From assembly GCA_003516705.1 (NCBI GenBank), contig DPCJ01000130.1:1866-26295 (forward strand): a stretch of DNA of 24,430 bases, read 5' to 3'. This DNA is from Prolixibacteraceae bacterium. Lineage in GTDB: Bacteria > Bacteroidota > Bacteroidia > Bacteroidales > Prolixibacteraceae. How positions within the stretch are numbered: the stretch's first letter is position 1; the number at the start of each line of letters is the position of its first letter. Shown here piece by piece: positions 9,195 to 15,800 of the stretch. Below the pieces are notes generated by a model, which was given only the letters and a program-made list of their open reading frames with translations, did no database searches and was not told where the DNA came from. A program made the position numbers and the translations under genes.

Positions 9195-9689
9195 CTACGC
9201 AACCAAAACAAAGTACAGGTAACCCGAAAGGAGAATAACAAGAAGAACAACAATCATTAAAGCGATTTTCAGCCATCCAATCTGTGTGTTGTTTTTTTGA
9301 AGCTGGAGAATTTCTGATAAGATATCAATTTTATAAGCGAGTTTTTCCATCGCCATGCTGTCTTTTACAATATAATCGAAAGCTCCATATTTTATTGTAT
9401 TCACTGCAATTTCAATGTCATCGTTGCTTGTCAGGAAAATAAATTGTGTTTGCGGATGTTTTTTCTTTACAGCTTTAAGTACATCTATTCCATTCATTCC
9501 TGTCATGTTGTAGTCTTCAACAACTATGTCAGGTATCAACCTTTTTTTGAGTGAGTTCAGACATTCTTCTCCCGAAAAAAAACTTCTGACATTAAAATAT
9601 CCATTTTTTTTAAGATGTTCTGTTGTCACACGATTCAGAATCTTATTGTCGTCAACTACAAAAATCAGATGGTTTTTATTTTCTGTCAT
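9195..9689 (-). CDS. response-regulator receiver domain with C-terminal membrane anchor
   Basis: This 164-residue protein has a full receiver (REC) domain at about 8-125. The acidic pocket is D13-D14, the phospho-acceptor is D59 in VVEDYNMTGMNG, T88 lies in FLTSND, and the conserved lysine is in YIVKDS. A short Gln/Asn-containing helix (LSEILQLQKNN) leads into one hydrophobic segment at about 139-163 (WLKIALMIVVLLVILLSGYL), which ends the protein. No DNA-binding or enzymatic output domain exists. A kinase would phosphorylate it at the membrane, but no kinase lies in the window. It is transcribed divergently from the hydrolase operon. It could be a phosphate sink, a scaffold, or a stand-alone regulator tethered to a membrane partner. 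Confidence 0.85.
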   Translation of the reverse strand: MTENKNHLIFVVDDNKILNRVTTEHLKKNGYFNVRSFFSGEECLNSLKKRLIPDIVVEDYNMTGMNGIDVLKAVKKKHPQTQFIFLTSNDDIEIAVNTIKYGAFDYIVKDSMAMEKLAYKIDILSEILQLQKNNTQIGWLKIALMIVVLLVILLSGYLYFVLVA

Positions 9690-9709
9690 GGATATTCAGA
9701 TTTTTGAAC

Positions 9710-9725
9710 ATTCTAAATTTAGAAT
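9710..9725. promoter_or_regulatory. 16-bp perfect palindrome in a divergent intergenic region
   Basis: ATTCTAAATTTAGAAT lies between the start of the receiver gene (9689) and the start of the hydrolase operon (9794). The placement fits an operator for either gene, but AT-rich palindromes also arise by chance and no matching regulator gene is seen. Confidence 0.3.
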
Positions 9726-9793
9726 TTTAATCCCGATTGAGAAACAATTATCTTTAAGCTCAACAATTTTTGATAACTACAAAATATACAGGA

Positions 9794-10615
9794 ATGAGAA
9801 ATATTTTTGGGACAACACTTTTAATAGCCATTTTGTTGCTGGCTGCAACCAGGATAGCAGCTCAGGAATACCAGACGAAAAATAACATTTTATATCGTAC
9901 AGCAGAAGAAACACAGGCAGATGCTTATATTAATGAGCGTTGCCGGCTCGATGTTTACTATCCCGGAAATGTAAAGGATTTTACCACAGTGGTCTGGTTT
10001 CATGGCGGGGGTTTGGAAGGTGGCGAAAAGTACATTCCCGAAACCTGGAAGAATAAAGGAATTGCAGTTGTCGCGGTAAATTACCGCCTGCACCCAAAAG
10101 TAAAATGCCCGGTTTATATTGAAGATGCTGCCGCAGCAGTGGCCTGGGTTCTTCATCATATTGCAGAATTTGGCGGTAACCCTGATAAAATTGTAGTTTC
10201 CGGGCATTCAGCAGGTGGTTATCTTGCAAGTATGACTGGTTTGGATAAAAAGTGGCTTGCAAAATACGATATCGATGCTGATAAAATTGCGATGCTGATT
10301 CCGTTTAGCGGGCATACCATTACGCACATGACCATTCGTAAAGAACGCGGAATTTCGGATAAACAACCGGTCGTTGACGAGTTTGCCCCGTTGTGGCATG
10401 TTCGCTCCGATGCTCCGCCGCTGGTTTTGATTACAGGCGACCGGGAGCTTGAAATGCTGGGCCGGTACGAGGAAAACGCATACATGATGCGAATGATGAA
10501 AATTGCCGGCCACACTCAAACAAAATTATACGAACTCGATGGGTTCGACCACGGTGGAATGGCTTCGCCTGCTTATGAAATTCTTTTAAACGAAATTAAA
10601 TCCCTTTCGAAATGA
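9794..10615 (+). CDS. exported alpha/beta hydrolase (esterase-like)
   Basis: This 273-residue protein has a signal peptide (MRNIFGTTLLIAILLLAATRI, cleavage near AAQ) and one alpha/beta-hydrolase domain. The oxyanion motif HGGG (VVWFHGGGLEGG), the nucleophile elbow GHSAGG, an acid in ITGDRELE and the base in GFDHGGM form the complete triad of the lipase/esterase (Abhydrolase_3 / BD-FAE-like) group. It probably de-esterifies a carbohydrate or other small ester in the periplasm. I place the start at the ATG at 9794 because the signal peptide begins there; an in-frame TTG at 9770 would add eight hydrophilic residues. Its stop overlaps the start of the next gene by 4 bp, so the two are translationally coupled. 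Confidence 0.85.
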   Translation: MRNIFGTTLLIAILLLAATRIAAQEYQTKNNILYRTAEETQADAYINERCRLDVYYPGNVKDFTTVVWFHGGGLEGGEKYIPETWKNKGIAVVAVNYRLHPKVKCPVYIEDAAAAVAWVLHHIAEFGGNPDKIVVSGHSAGGYLASMTGLDKKWLAKYDIDADKIAMLIPFSGHTITHMTIRKERGISDKQPVVDEFAPLWHVRSDAPPLVLITGDRELEMLGRYEENAYMMRMMKIAGHTQTKLYELDGFDHGGMASPAYEILLNEIKSLSK

Positions 10616-11601
10616 GAAAATTTAGCCTGTTATTGTTATCCGTTTTAATTTTTATCTCACCGGTTGTTGCACAGAAAACTCCTTCCGGAAATCCTGCCGA
10701 TTTTAAAGTAAAAACCTGTCTGCATTCGGTGAGTTACCTGGGAATCTGGCGTGGTCAAACCGCTCTGTCAGTCGATGAATTTTTGGTTAAGGCAAAAGAA
10801 TTGGGGTACGAAGGTGTGATGCTTGTGGCCAAACGTCCGCATGTTTCGCCACACGACTACGACAAGGCTGCACGGGCAAGATTAAAGGCAAAAATCGATT
10901 CGCTGGGTCTCACTCTGGTTGGACTTGCAGGATACACCGATTTTACTGCAGGTATTGATAAACCCGGCATTCCGAATGCTGAAATTCAGGCGGCATGGGT
11001 GGGAGAAATTGCAGAATTGGCCAAGGATTTGGGTACAAATATGGTTCGGGTTTTTACCGGTTACGAACGCCCCGGAATTCCATATGATAAACAATACGCT
11101 GAAGTGGTTTCGGGATTGAAAATGGCAGGAAAACTGGCTGCTCAATACGGTGTTACTTTGGTGGTTCAAAATCATCATGATATTGCACTTCACCACGATG
11201 CAATGTATTGGCTGCTAAAAGAGGTTAACTTGCCCAATGTAATGGCTGGCTGGGATGCCTGGTCGCCTGTTTTGGAAGGACTTTCAAAAGAAGAACTGAG
11301 ACAGTCGATTCTGAAAATGAAACCTTACATTGTAAACACAATCGCTGCCGATTACCAGGCGCACCCGCGTTTTACCTACGAAAACAACCTCACCAATTAT
11401 AGTGCGCAGCAACCTGTAATGCGCGCGGTGCCGATGGGGCAGGGGTTTATCGACTACAAAACATGGTTCGAAACCTTGAGGGAAATTGGTTACCAGGGTT
11501 GGGTGGTTTACGAAATGTGCGAAGTATTGGATGGCGGTGGTTCTATTGAAAATCTTGATAAAACTGCAAAGATATTTCTGGAATATATGAAGCAGTTTTG
11601 A
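10612..11601 (+). CDS. exported TIM-barrel sugar isomerase/epimerase-like protein
   Basis: This 329-residue protein has a signal peptide (MRKFSLLLLSVLIFISPVVA, then Q) and a xylose-isomerase-like (AP_endonuc_2) TIM barrel: ELGYEGVML, GLAGYTDF, LAKDLGTNMVRVFTG, VTLVVQNHHD, AGWDAWSP, GYQGWVVYEMCE. These enzymes bind a divalent metal with Glu/Asp/His/Glu. Here the expected first glutamate of the (E)NH motif is glutamine (VVQNHH), while an aspartate (WDAW) and a C-terminal glutamate (YEMCE) are present. It overlaps the upstream hydrolase by 4 bp (ATGA), so both act together, plausibly on a sugar ester or keto-sugar in the periplasm (inference). The exact reaction is unknown. Confidence 0.8.
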   Translation: MRKFSLLLLSVLIFISPVVAQKTPSGNPADFKVKTCLHSVSYLGIWRGQTALSVDEFLVKAKELGYEGVMLVAKRPHVSPHDYDKAARARLKAKIDSLGLTLVGLAGYTDFTAGIDKPGIPNAEIQAAWVGEIAELAKDLGTNMVRVFTGYERPGIPYDKQYAEVVSGLKMAGKLAAQYGVTLVVQNHHDIALHHDAMYWLLKEVNLPNVMAGWDAWSPVLEGLSKEELRQSILKMKPYIVNTIAADYQAHPRFTYENNLTNYSAQQPVMRAVPMGQGFIDYKTWFETLREIGYQGWVVYEMCEVLDGGGSIENLDKTAKIFLEYMKQF

Positions 11602-11621
11602 TCTAATTCAGTTTGATAGAA

Positions 11622-11690
11622 CGTCAACCTGAACTTGATTCAGGTTCTTTTGAGTTACAATACAGAAGCCGAAATAAATTCGGCATGACG
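11622..11690. repeat. REPIN-like paired palindrome, copy a
   Basis: The left half starts CGTCA and folds as AACCTGAA (11626-11633) / TTCAGGTT (11639-11646). The right half folds as GCCGAA (11668-11673) / TTCGGC (11679-11684) and ends TGACG at 11690. The two halves are inverted relative to each other with an 18-bp spacer. This is the REPIN architecture of two head-to-head REPs. The left hairpin is followed by TTTT and may also terminate the hydrolase operon. Confidence 0.75.
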
Positions 11691-11705
11691 ATTAACATCA
11701 TCACA

Positions 11706-12061
11706 CGTCAACCTGAACTTGTTTCAGGTTCTTAAAAAATAAAGATGAAGGGTGGGTTTGTATATATTATTGGAAATAAAAACAGAACTACTTTCTATAT
11801 TTGAATTACCAGTAATTTAAAAGGTAGAATTGCAGACCATAAAAATGGAATAGGTTCAGAATTTACCACAAAATATAAGTTGTCTGATTTGCTGTATTTC
11901 GAAGAATTTCCAGATATATTTCAGGCAATAGACAGAGAAAAACAATTGAAGAATTGGCATCGCCAATAGAAAATCAACCTTATAAAATCGCTGAATCCTG
12001 AAATGGTTGATTTATATTGGGAAATTCGTTGAAAAGATGCCGAAATAAATTCGGCATGACG
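11706..12061 (+). mobile_element. REPIN-like halves enclosing a GIY-YIG gene (copy b)
   Basis: The left half at 11706-11733 (CGTCA, then stem AACCTGAA/TTCAGGTT) is nearly identical to that of copy a. The right half at 12035-12061 (stem ATGCCGAA/TTCGGCAT, end TGACG) matches copy a's right half. A complete GIY-YIG reading frame fills the spacer, starting 11 nt after the left half and ending 2 nt before the right half. I read this as a former mobile unit of the kind [half-palindrome]-nuclease-[inverted half-palindrome]. The right hairpin, read on the minus strand, is followed by TTTT and probably terminates yitT. Confidence 0.6.
11745..12032 (+). pseudogene. single-domain GIY-YIG endonuclease, two in-frame stops
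   Basis: The frame from ATG 11745 to TGA 12030-12032 (95 codons plus stop) reads as a stand-alone GIY-YIG nuclease of the UvrC/Slx1-like group. It shows FVYIIGNKN, FYI*ITSNLKGRI, an acidic-rich middle (YFEEFPDIFQAIDREKQLKNW) and KINLIKSLNPEMVDLYWEI. Two nonsense codons interrupt it. TGA at 11802-11804 stands where the glycine of the YIG motif should be (GGA to TGA). TAG at 11967-11969 stands where a tryptophan usually follows the WxR stretch (TGG to TAG). Apart from these, the frame is uninterrupted over its full length, so inactivation looks recent. Recoding or sequencing error is less likely but not excluded. Confidence 0.8.
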
Positions 12062-12085
12062 ATCCCCAATTAAGATTGATAAAAG

Positions 12086-12964
12086 TTAAAGTTTGATCTT
12101 TTCAAAACCCTGCCCATAAACACCCATCACACTGCCCATCGAGATAAAAGCGTTGGGATCGATTTCCTTGATTTTGCGGAAAATAGCGCTGGTTTCCTTT
12201 TTTTTCACAATGGTCATCACAATTTTAATGTTCTCTTTTGTGTACCAGCCAACGCCGTCGAAAACAGTTACGCCGCGAACAGCATCCTGTGTAATAAAAT
12301 CAGCAATTTCCTCGTATTTTGGAGAGAAAATAAACATTTGGGCGCTGCGGTTGGCTCCACTCAGAAACGAATCGAGCGAGTAAGAAACCACCCACATCGA
12401 AACATAACCATAAACCAGTTTTTCAGGCGAACGGAACACCACATACGACGAGGCAATAATAATGACATCAAAAAGCATAATCAGTTTTCCCGGACTGATG
12501 TTGCGGTATTTCATAATAATCATGGCCAGAATATCTGTTCCGCCGGTACTGCCGCCGCGCGAAAAAACAATGCCCAGCCCGATACCACCAGCCATTCCAC
12601 CTAAAACTGCTGAAAGAAAAGTGTCGTCAACCAAAGGTTTTTCAAGAATATTCTGAAAAACAGCAAAAAATATGGAGAGAACCGCAATGCTGTAAATGGT
12701 TTTTACACCAAAATTGGCCCCCAGAATTTTAATGGCAATTAAAACAAGAATGGCATTTATGGCCAGAAAAGTGGCGCTCATCGGAATTTTTGTGGCAAAA
12801 AACACTACGGCAGAAACACCGCTTACGCCGCCGCCGGTAATTTCGGCCGGAACAAGAAAAAGCATCCAGCCCATTACATACATCAACAATCCAAAGGTGA
12901 TGATGACATAATCTTTTACCATTGTACTGGTCTTGTTTTTCATCCAGGTGTAAATTGTAAACAT
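12086..12964 (-). CDS. YitT family membrane protein
   Basis: This is an inner-membrane protein of the YitT/DUF161 family with a C-terminal DUF2179 domain. It has five or more hydrophobic segments up to about residue 200, with the family hallmarks LVPAEITGGGVSGVS and VFSRGGSTGGTDILA. A soluble C-terminal domain follows (about 210-290, VTVFDGVGWYTKENIKIVMTIVKKKE). The function is not well defined; the family is often listed as putative transporters. ATG 12964 begins the longest frame, but M8 (12943) or M15 (12922, MVKDYVIITFG) align better with family N-termini. A near-consensus -7 box TTACTTTG at 12974-12967 would start transcription close to 12960, which favours one of the internal starts. 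Confidence 0.85.
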   Translation of the reverse strand: MFTIYTWMKNKTSTMVKDYVIITFGLLMYVMGWMLFLVPAEITGGGVSGVSAVVFFATKIPMSATFLAINAILVLIAIKILGANFGVKTIYSIAVLSIFFAVFQNILEKPLVDDTFLSAVLGGMAGGIGLGIVFSRGGSTGGTDILAMIIMKYRNISPGKLIMLFDVIIIASSYVVFRSPEKLVYGYVSMWVVSYSLDSFLSGANRSAQMFIFSPKYEEIADFITQDAVRGVTVFDGVGWYTKENIKIVMTIVKKKETSAIFRKIKEIDPNAFISMGSVMGVYGQGFEKIKL

Positions 12965-13097
12965 GGCAAAGTAAATAAAAATCGCTTTTGAGGGCGCAAA
13001 AGAACAACCGTGTTTTTGAAAAAAGGGTGAGCATTGTCAGTTGAGGAATTGTTTAACGGAGATTTAATGATGGGATTTCTGAGATCAGTACATCTGA

Positions 13098-13160
13098 TTA
13101 TTTTTTCATTATCCTTACCGCCAGAAGATTAGCAAGCAATAAAATCCTCATAAAAAGCGC
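13098..13160 (-). pseudogene. relic of the 3' end of a second lnt gene
   Basis: Read on the minus strand, this stretch gives ALFMRILLLANLLAV, then RIMKK and a stop (TAA at 13100-13098). The intact lnt in this window ends SLFMSILLLANLLAV-KAMKRK. About 43 of 57 aligned bases match, and many of the differences are silent, as expected for diverged coding sequence and not for a fresh copy. The similarity stops at about 13160, exactly where the REPIN-like element begins. It is therefore the last 20 codons of an lnt homologue cut off by later events. Confidence 0.6.
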
Positions 13161-13269
13161 CACCTCTGCTGGCGCGGTTTTGGAAACCGTGTCTTGCCCT
13201 GCAAGGGCAAATAATTTTTTGCTTTTTCAAAGCAAGATACAGGTCGCAGACCTGCACCAGCGGGGGGCC
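13160..13269. repeat. second type of REPIN-like element, multi-hairpin
   Basis: Two inverted halves are seen. The left (about 13166-13197) is GCTGGCGCGG...AACCGTGTCTTGC and holds the stem GGTTT/AAACC. The right (13232-13263) holds GGTCGCAGACC and ends CACCAGCGG. Their outer parts are complementary. Two further hairpins lie between: TTGCCC/GGGCAA at 13194-13210 and TTGCTTT/AAAGCAA at 13219-13235. The sequence differs from the copy a/b/c family. The element abuts an lnt relic on one side and a broken HEPN gene on the other. Confidence 0.65.
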
Positions 13270-13367
13270 ATGTAAATTTTAAAATCACGTCTGTCCCCGA
13301 GATATTTTTGAATAGAATCTATGGATTCCTGAATATCAAACAGATATTTTATAATCTCATTATCCAT
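13227..13367 (-). pseudogene. truncated HEPN (DUF86/HepT-like) toxin gene
   Basis: The start at ATG 13367-13365 overlaps the MNT gene by 8 bp, the usual order antitoxin-toxin in MNT/HEPN pairs. The first 33 codons (MDNEIIKYLFDIQESIDSIQ...YLGDRRDFKIY) read like the N-terminal helix of DUF86 HEPN ribonucleases. Then the frame runs into the REPIN-like element (APRWCRSATC) and stops at 13227-13229. Family members are about 110-120 residues and carry the catalytic R-x4-6-H motif in the missing part. The toxin must be inactive. Confidence 0.75.
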
Positions 13368-13662
13368 AAAGCAAGGTCTTTGTTTGGTTAACGGAATTAA
13401 TAAAATATGGATTAGACAATGATTTGTCCGTAACTAAGTCAACACGACGTTGAAATAGATTCTCAAATTTATCAGCTAAATCAAAATATGTGTCCGCATA
13501 ATCTCCGTAGTCCATAGGTTTAAAGGAGATTAGCAAATCAATATCACTTTTGTCGTTAAATTTGTCGGTGCAGACCGAACCAAAAACAAATAACGACTTT
13601 ACATTATGTGTCATGCATAATGATTTGATTCTTTCAATGTTATCGGATATTAGTCTTTGCAT
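13360..13662 (-). CDS. MNT-family nucleotidyltransferase (antitoxin of an MNT/HEPN pair)
   Basis: This is a 100-residue minimal nucleotidyltransferase. The signature G28-S29 followed by D40-x-D42 (FGSVCTDKFNDKSDIDLLI) is the GS-x10-DxD motif that binds metal and ATP. Such antitoxins inactivate the partner HEPN RNase by adding AMP to a tyrosine. The partner gene follows with an 8-bp overlap but is truncated, so this antitoxin has no functional partner here. A well-formed promoter lies just upstream (13677-13707) and places the transcript start about 8 nt before the ATG. The gene sits directly after an attC-like site, where a cassette gene would be expected. Confidence 0.88.
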   Translation of the reverse strand: MQRLISDNIERIKSLCMTHNVKSLFVFGSVCTDKFNDKSDIDLLISFKPMDYGDYADTYFDLADKFENLFQRRVDLVTDKSLSNPYFINSVNQTKTLLYG

Positions 13663-13676
13663 ATCAATGTTTTGTA

Positions 13677-13707
13677 CAAATCTATCATTAATGTTGAAAT
13701 CTTACAA
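13677..13707 (-). promoter_or_regulatory. promoter of the MNT/HEPN pair
   Basis: On the minus strand, a perfect -7 box TAGATTTG (13684-13677) is preceded by TTG (13707-13705) with a 20-nt spacer. It matches the Bacteroidota consensus. Transcription would start near 13670, giving an almost leaderless mRNA for the ATG at 13662. Confidence 0.65.
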
Positions 13708-13724
13708 GTGCCGTGTTACAATTG

Positions 13725-13856
13725 GTTATAACGTAGGAAGCTACACGCAGGAGCGCATTGCGGGCGATTTACTGTCGAGCCGCACCGCCGCTGTTGCGGG
13801 CTGTGCGCTTGTTTGTCCGCACCGAAACCCCAATTGCTATATAGTTTTTGTTAGCG
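13725..13856 (-). repeat. attC-like site A (weaker match)
   Basis: Read on the minus strand, the site runs from CGCTAAC (13856-13850), 9 nt after the stop of the 13865-14407 gene, to CGTTATAAC (13733-13725), 63 nt before the MNT start. The length of 132 bp equals that of site B. It contains the inverted pair CCAATTG (13830-13836) / CAATTGG (13719-13725) and GC-rich internal repeats. The terminal boxes pair only partly, so the call rests mainly on position, spacing and the matching box at 14473-14479. Confidence 0.4.
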
Positions 13857-13864
13857 TTTCGTTT

Positions 13865-14407
13865 TTATTTTTTAATCAATAATTCGTCTGTATAATATTC
13901 TCCATCTTGTCCATAAACAATTGCTTTTACATAAGTCCGTCCCTTTTTACCAATAACTCCAATATCCATATTAGAATATCCATTAGTTGTAAAACCACCT
14001 GTCACCAAATATGTAAAATGCGTTACTTCTCCAATCTCATTAATAATTTGTGAGTCTTGAATTATTGATTCTCTTGCGGTTTTATAAGCCCCGGAAATTT
14101 TAAACAATCCTCCAATATGCACAATAATCATTGCTCCAACAGCACAGGTTGTCCAAATGATAGAAACTTTTGACCATGATAAATCAAAGAAGTCTTCAAA
14201 AAAGTCCGTCATATTTGCTTTGGGTCGTAACGCTGAAAGAACTCTCTGCCTATTGCTCTTAATTTCTAAAAATTTTAAACATCCGAAAATTGCAAAGATA
14301 TTTCCAGTTAAAATAATCAATATTGAAAACTGAATTAAGCAAAAGTCTAGAATTACTCCTAAAATAAATATTAAAACTCCTATTGTTATTAATCTTGAAT
14401 GACTCAT
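13865..14407 (-). CDS. hypothetical membrane protein with Coa1-like C-terminal domain
   Basis: This 180-residue protein has two N-terminal hydrophobic segments (about 6-24 and 28-46), a cytosolic linker (KSNRQRVLSALRPK), and a third membrane segment at about 82-103. A soluble C-terminal domain (about 104-178) contains YKTARESIIQDSQIINEIG, GVIGKKGRTYVKAIVYGQ and DELLIKK. That layout, one helix followed by a small beta domain with a GxKGxxxV motif, resembles Coa1/Tim21-like proteins. I propose it only as a likeness. It lies in a cassette-like unit with the bounding boxes GTTAGCG (13850) and CGCTAAC (14473) inverted. It has a possible promoter, TAAGTTTC at 14419-14412 with TTG 21 nt upstream. 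Confidence 0.65.
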   Translation of the reverse strand: MSHSRLITIGVLIFILGVILDFCLIQFSILIILTGNIFAIFGCLKFLEIKSNRQRVLSALRPKANMTDFFEDFFDLSWSKVSIIWTTCAVGAMIIVHIGGLFKISGAYKTARESIIQDSQIINEIGEVTHFTYLVTGGFTTNGYSNMDIGVIGKKGRTYVKAIVYGQDGEYYTDELLIKK

Positions 14408-14472
14408 TTTAGAAACTTAAATTGTCTTGTTTTTGGTTGGCAATCAGTGAGTAAATGCGTTTTTTAAATGAA

Positions 14473-14603
14473 CGCTAACGCCTCGCCGCTAAATACAGGC
14501 CGGGGTTTAAACCTTCGTACCTGTCTACCGCTAACAAAACTAATAGAATGCACTGACAATTGCAAGCCACATCACCCCGGATTGGATTTAGCGGCTGTTA
14601 GCT
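14473..14603 (-). repeat. attC-like site B
   Basis: This is an imperfect palindrome of 131 bp. The outer boxes are CGCTAAC (14473-14479) and GTTAGCT (14597-14603). Inner arms GCCGCTAAAT (14485-14494) and ATTTAGCGGC (14586-14595) pair perfectly. A further pair CCGGGG (14500-14505) / CCCCGG (14575-14580) continues the stem. The spacer between outer and inner arms is 5 nt on one side and 1 nt on the other, so the folded strand has unpaired bases, as attC sites do. The outer boxes are close to, but not exactly, the integron consensus GTTRRRY. The site lies 30 nt after one gene's stop and 65 nt before the next gene's start. Confidence 0.6.
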
Positions 14604-14633
14604 GCTGTGCTTAATAATATCAAGTCAAAGCCC

Positions 14634-15179
14634 TTAATTATAAATAATTGGTTCAATAATAATTTCTCTCATCTCTCCAATCAATCCAAGGCCTAAAAGT
14701 AAATTTAATATGATAAAAACAGGAAATAAAAATATTATAAAACAACCAAATCTATTACCGTAATATTTAAATGGAGGCTGAGACAAGTCTTTATCTGGGT
14801 AAACTAAAGCTTTATAAAAGCTTTTACCTAAATAAAACTCTTTTGATGTCCAGCCTTTGAGAATTGGCGTATCTAATAATCTATCTATTGAATCTATATT
14901 ATCTTGATTAAATATGCCGTACTTATCTGGGTTGACTCCACAAGTCTCACCACTCCAACCATGGCAATCATCGTTTGAATATTGACAATCCTCAAGTTTG
15001 GTGGAGTTTTTTGTAAGTCCATAAAACCAGATTTTAGTTTTACTGTTTTTACTCTTAATTAATATAAAATTATTATCTGCCCTTATCTCCTTTTCAAAGT
15101 AATTAGAATCAGCAAACTTCCTCTCGATATAATCTATCCAGTTTGTCAATTCTTGTCCGTTGTAAACTACTTTATTCAT
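14634..15179 (-). CDS. hypothetical protein with C-terminal membrane segment
   Basis: I do not recognise this 181-residue protein. The N-terminal part is soluble, with a short cysteine-rich stretch (LEDCQYSNDDCHGWSGETCG, about 82-101). A hydrophobic segment near the end (about 146-168, FGCFIIFLFPVFIILNLLLGLG) could anchor it to the membrane. The start is ATG 15179; the TTG one codon upstream is unlikely. It is low in GC compared with the flanking core genes, which fits foreign origin. It fills a cassette-like unit bounded by GTTAGCTGCTGTGC (14597) and the inverted GCATTGCAGCTAAC (15210-15223). Confidence 0.55.
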   Translation of the reverse strand: MNKVVYNGQELTNWIDYIERKFADSNYFEKEIRADNNFILIKSKNSKTKIWFYGLTKNSTKLEDCQYSNDDCHGWSGETCGVNPDKYGIFNQDNIDSIDRLLDTPILKGWTSKEFYLGKSFYKALVYPDKDLSQPPFKYYGNRFGCFIIFLFPVFIILNLLLGLGLIGEMREIIIEPIIYN

Positions 15180-15216
15180 CAATATTATGTCTATTAAATC
15201 GCTACGGCAGCATTGC

Positions 15217-15305
15217 AGCTAACTATGTAATATCCCGAAGTTATTATACTTTTTTTATCATTTTCTGTCGGTTCAGTGTTATAATACAACAACCAACAGT
15301 TATCC
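15217..15305 (-). repeat. possible third attC-like site (boundary C)
   Basis: AGCTAAC at 15217-15223 is the exact complement of the GTTAGCT box that closes site B, as expected for the other end of one cassette. A candidate partner box GTTATCC lies at 15299-15305, 89 bp in total. The interior shows only weak pairing, so the far end of this site is uncertain. Confidence 0.25.
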
Positions 15306-15482
15306 GAAAACTCCCCGGGGAAATTCTTGATGACCGATGCTATTTTTGGCGGCTGGCAGTTCATGTCAGGTTATTTTTTCCAAAGCTAATAAAATGTGGT
15401 TAAACAATATTTTGTAAAGCGCTGATTTTTTGTTGCAATACCCGTTTTTTTAATTTTTGAATTTGGCATTTAAGCAATAAAT

Positions 15483-15635
15483 ATTTATTTTCTTATAAAC
15501 CCAGAGGGTTTACAGGTTTATAGAAAATATTTTTGCAGAAGAAATACGACCCCGAACGGGGTCGAACCTTTACGTTACACATCTTTTCCTATAAATATGT
15601 GATGCCTCCGGCATCTGACATCTATATATTAGATG
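15483..15635. repeat. cluster of short palindromes in a gene-free region (15183-15800)
   Basis: Four hairpins lie in 150 bp. The first is TAAACCC/GGGTTTA at 15496-15502 and 15506-15512; the flanking TATTTTCTTATAAACC and GGTTTATAGAAAATA extend complementarity around it. The others are CGACCCCG/CGGGGTCG at 15547-15564, GATGCC/GGCATC at 15601-15615, and CATCTA/TAGATG at 15619-15635. This looks like a dispersed intergenic repeat of the Bacteroidota kind. No coding potential is seen in 15183-15800 beyond random frames. Confidence 0.5.
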
Positions 15636-15800
15636 ACTAGTTCAATTAAATTTTTTCCCGGGTTGCTTTAGCCAAAAACATGTTTTTAAACATAAACTCA
15701 TATTTTTTTAAATATTGCTATTGCATTTTTTGTGGCAGGGTCGTAAATTGTACCTGAGAACAACCAATTTATATTCAATTCACATTTTAAATCTCCACGT

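Noticed and set aside
10882..11196. Minus-strand frame of 104 codons inside the TIM-barrel gene
   Set aside because: It overlaps a well-supported gene with signal peptide and fold motifs, and shows no start context.
13550..13882. Plus-strand frame across the MNT gene and attC-like site A
   Set aside because: It runs antisense to a clear MNT gene and ends inside another gene.
15143..15403. Plus-strand frame of 86 codons next to boundary C
   Set aside because: It overlaps the start of the 181-residue gene, has a TTG-type start and no motif; base composition is like spacer.
15483..15635. CRISPR array
   Set aside because: The hairpins differ from one another and are not regularly spaced repeats with unique spacers.
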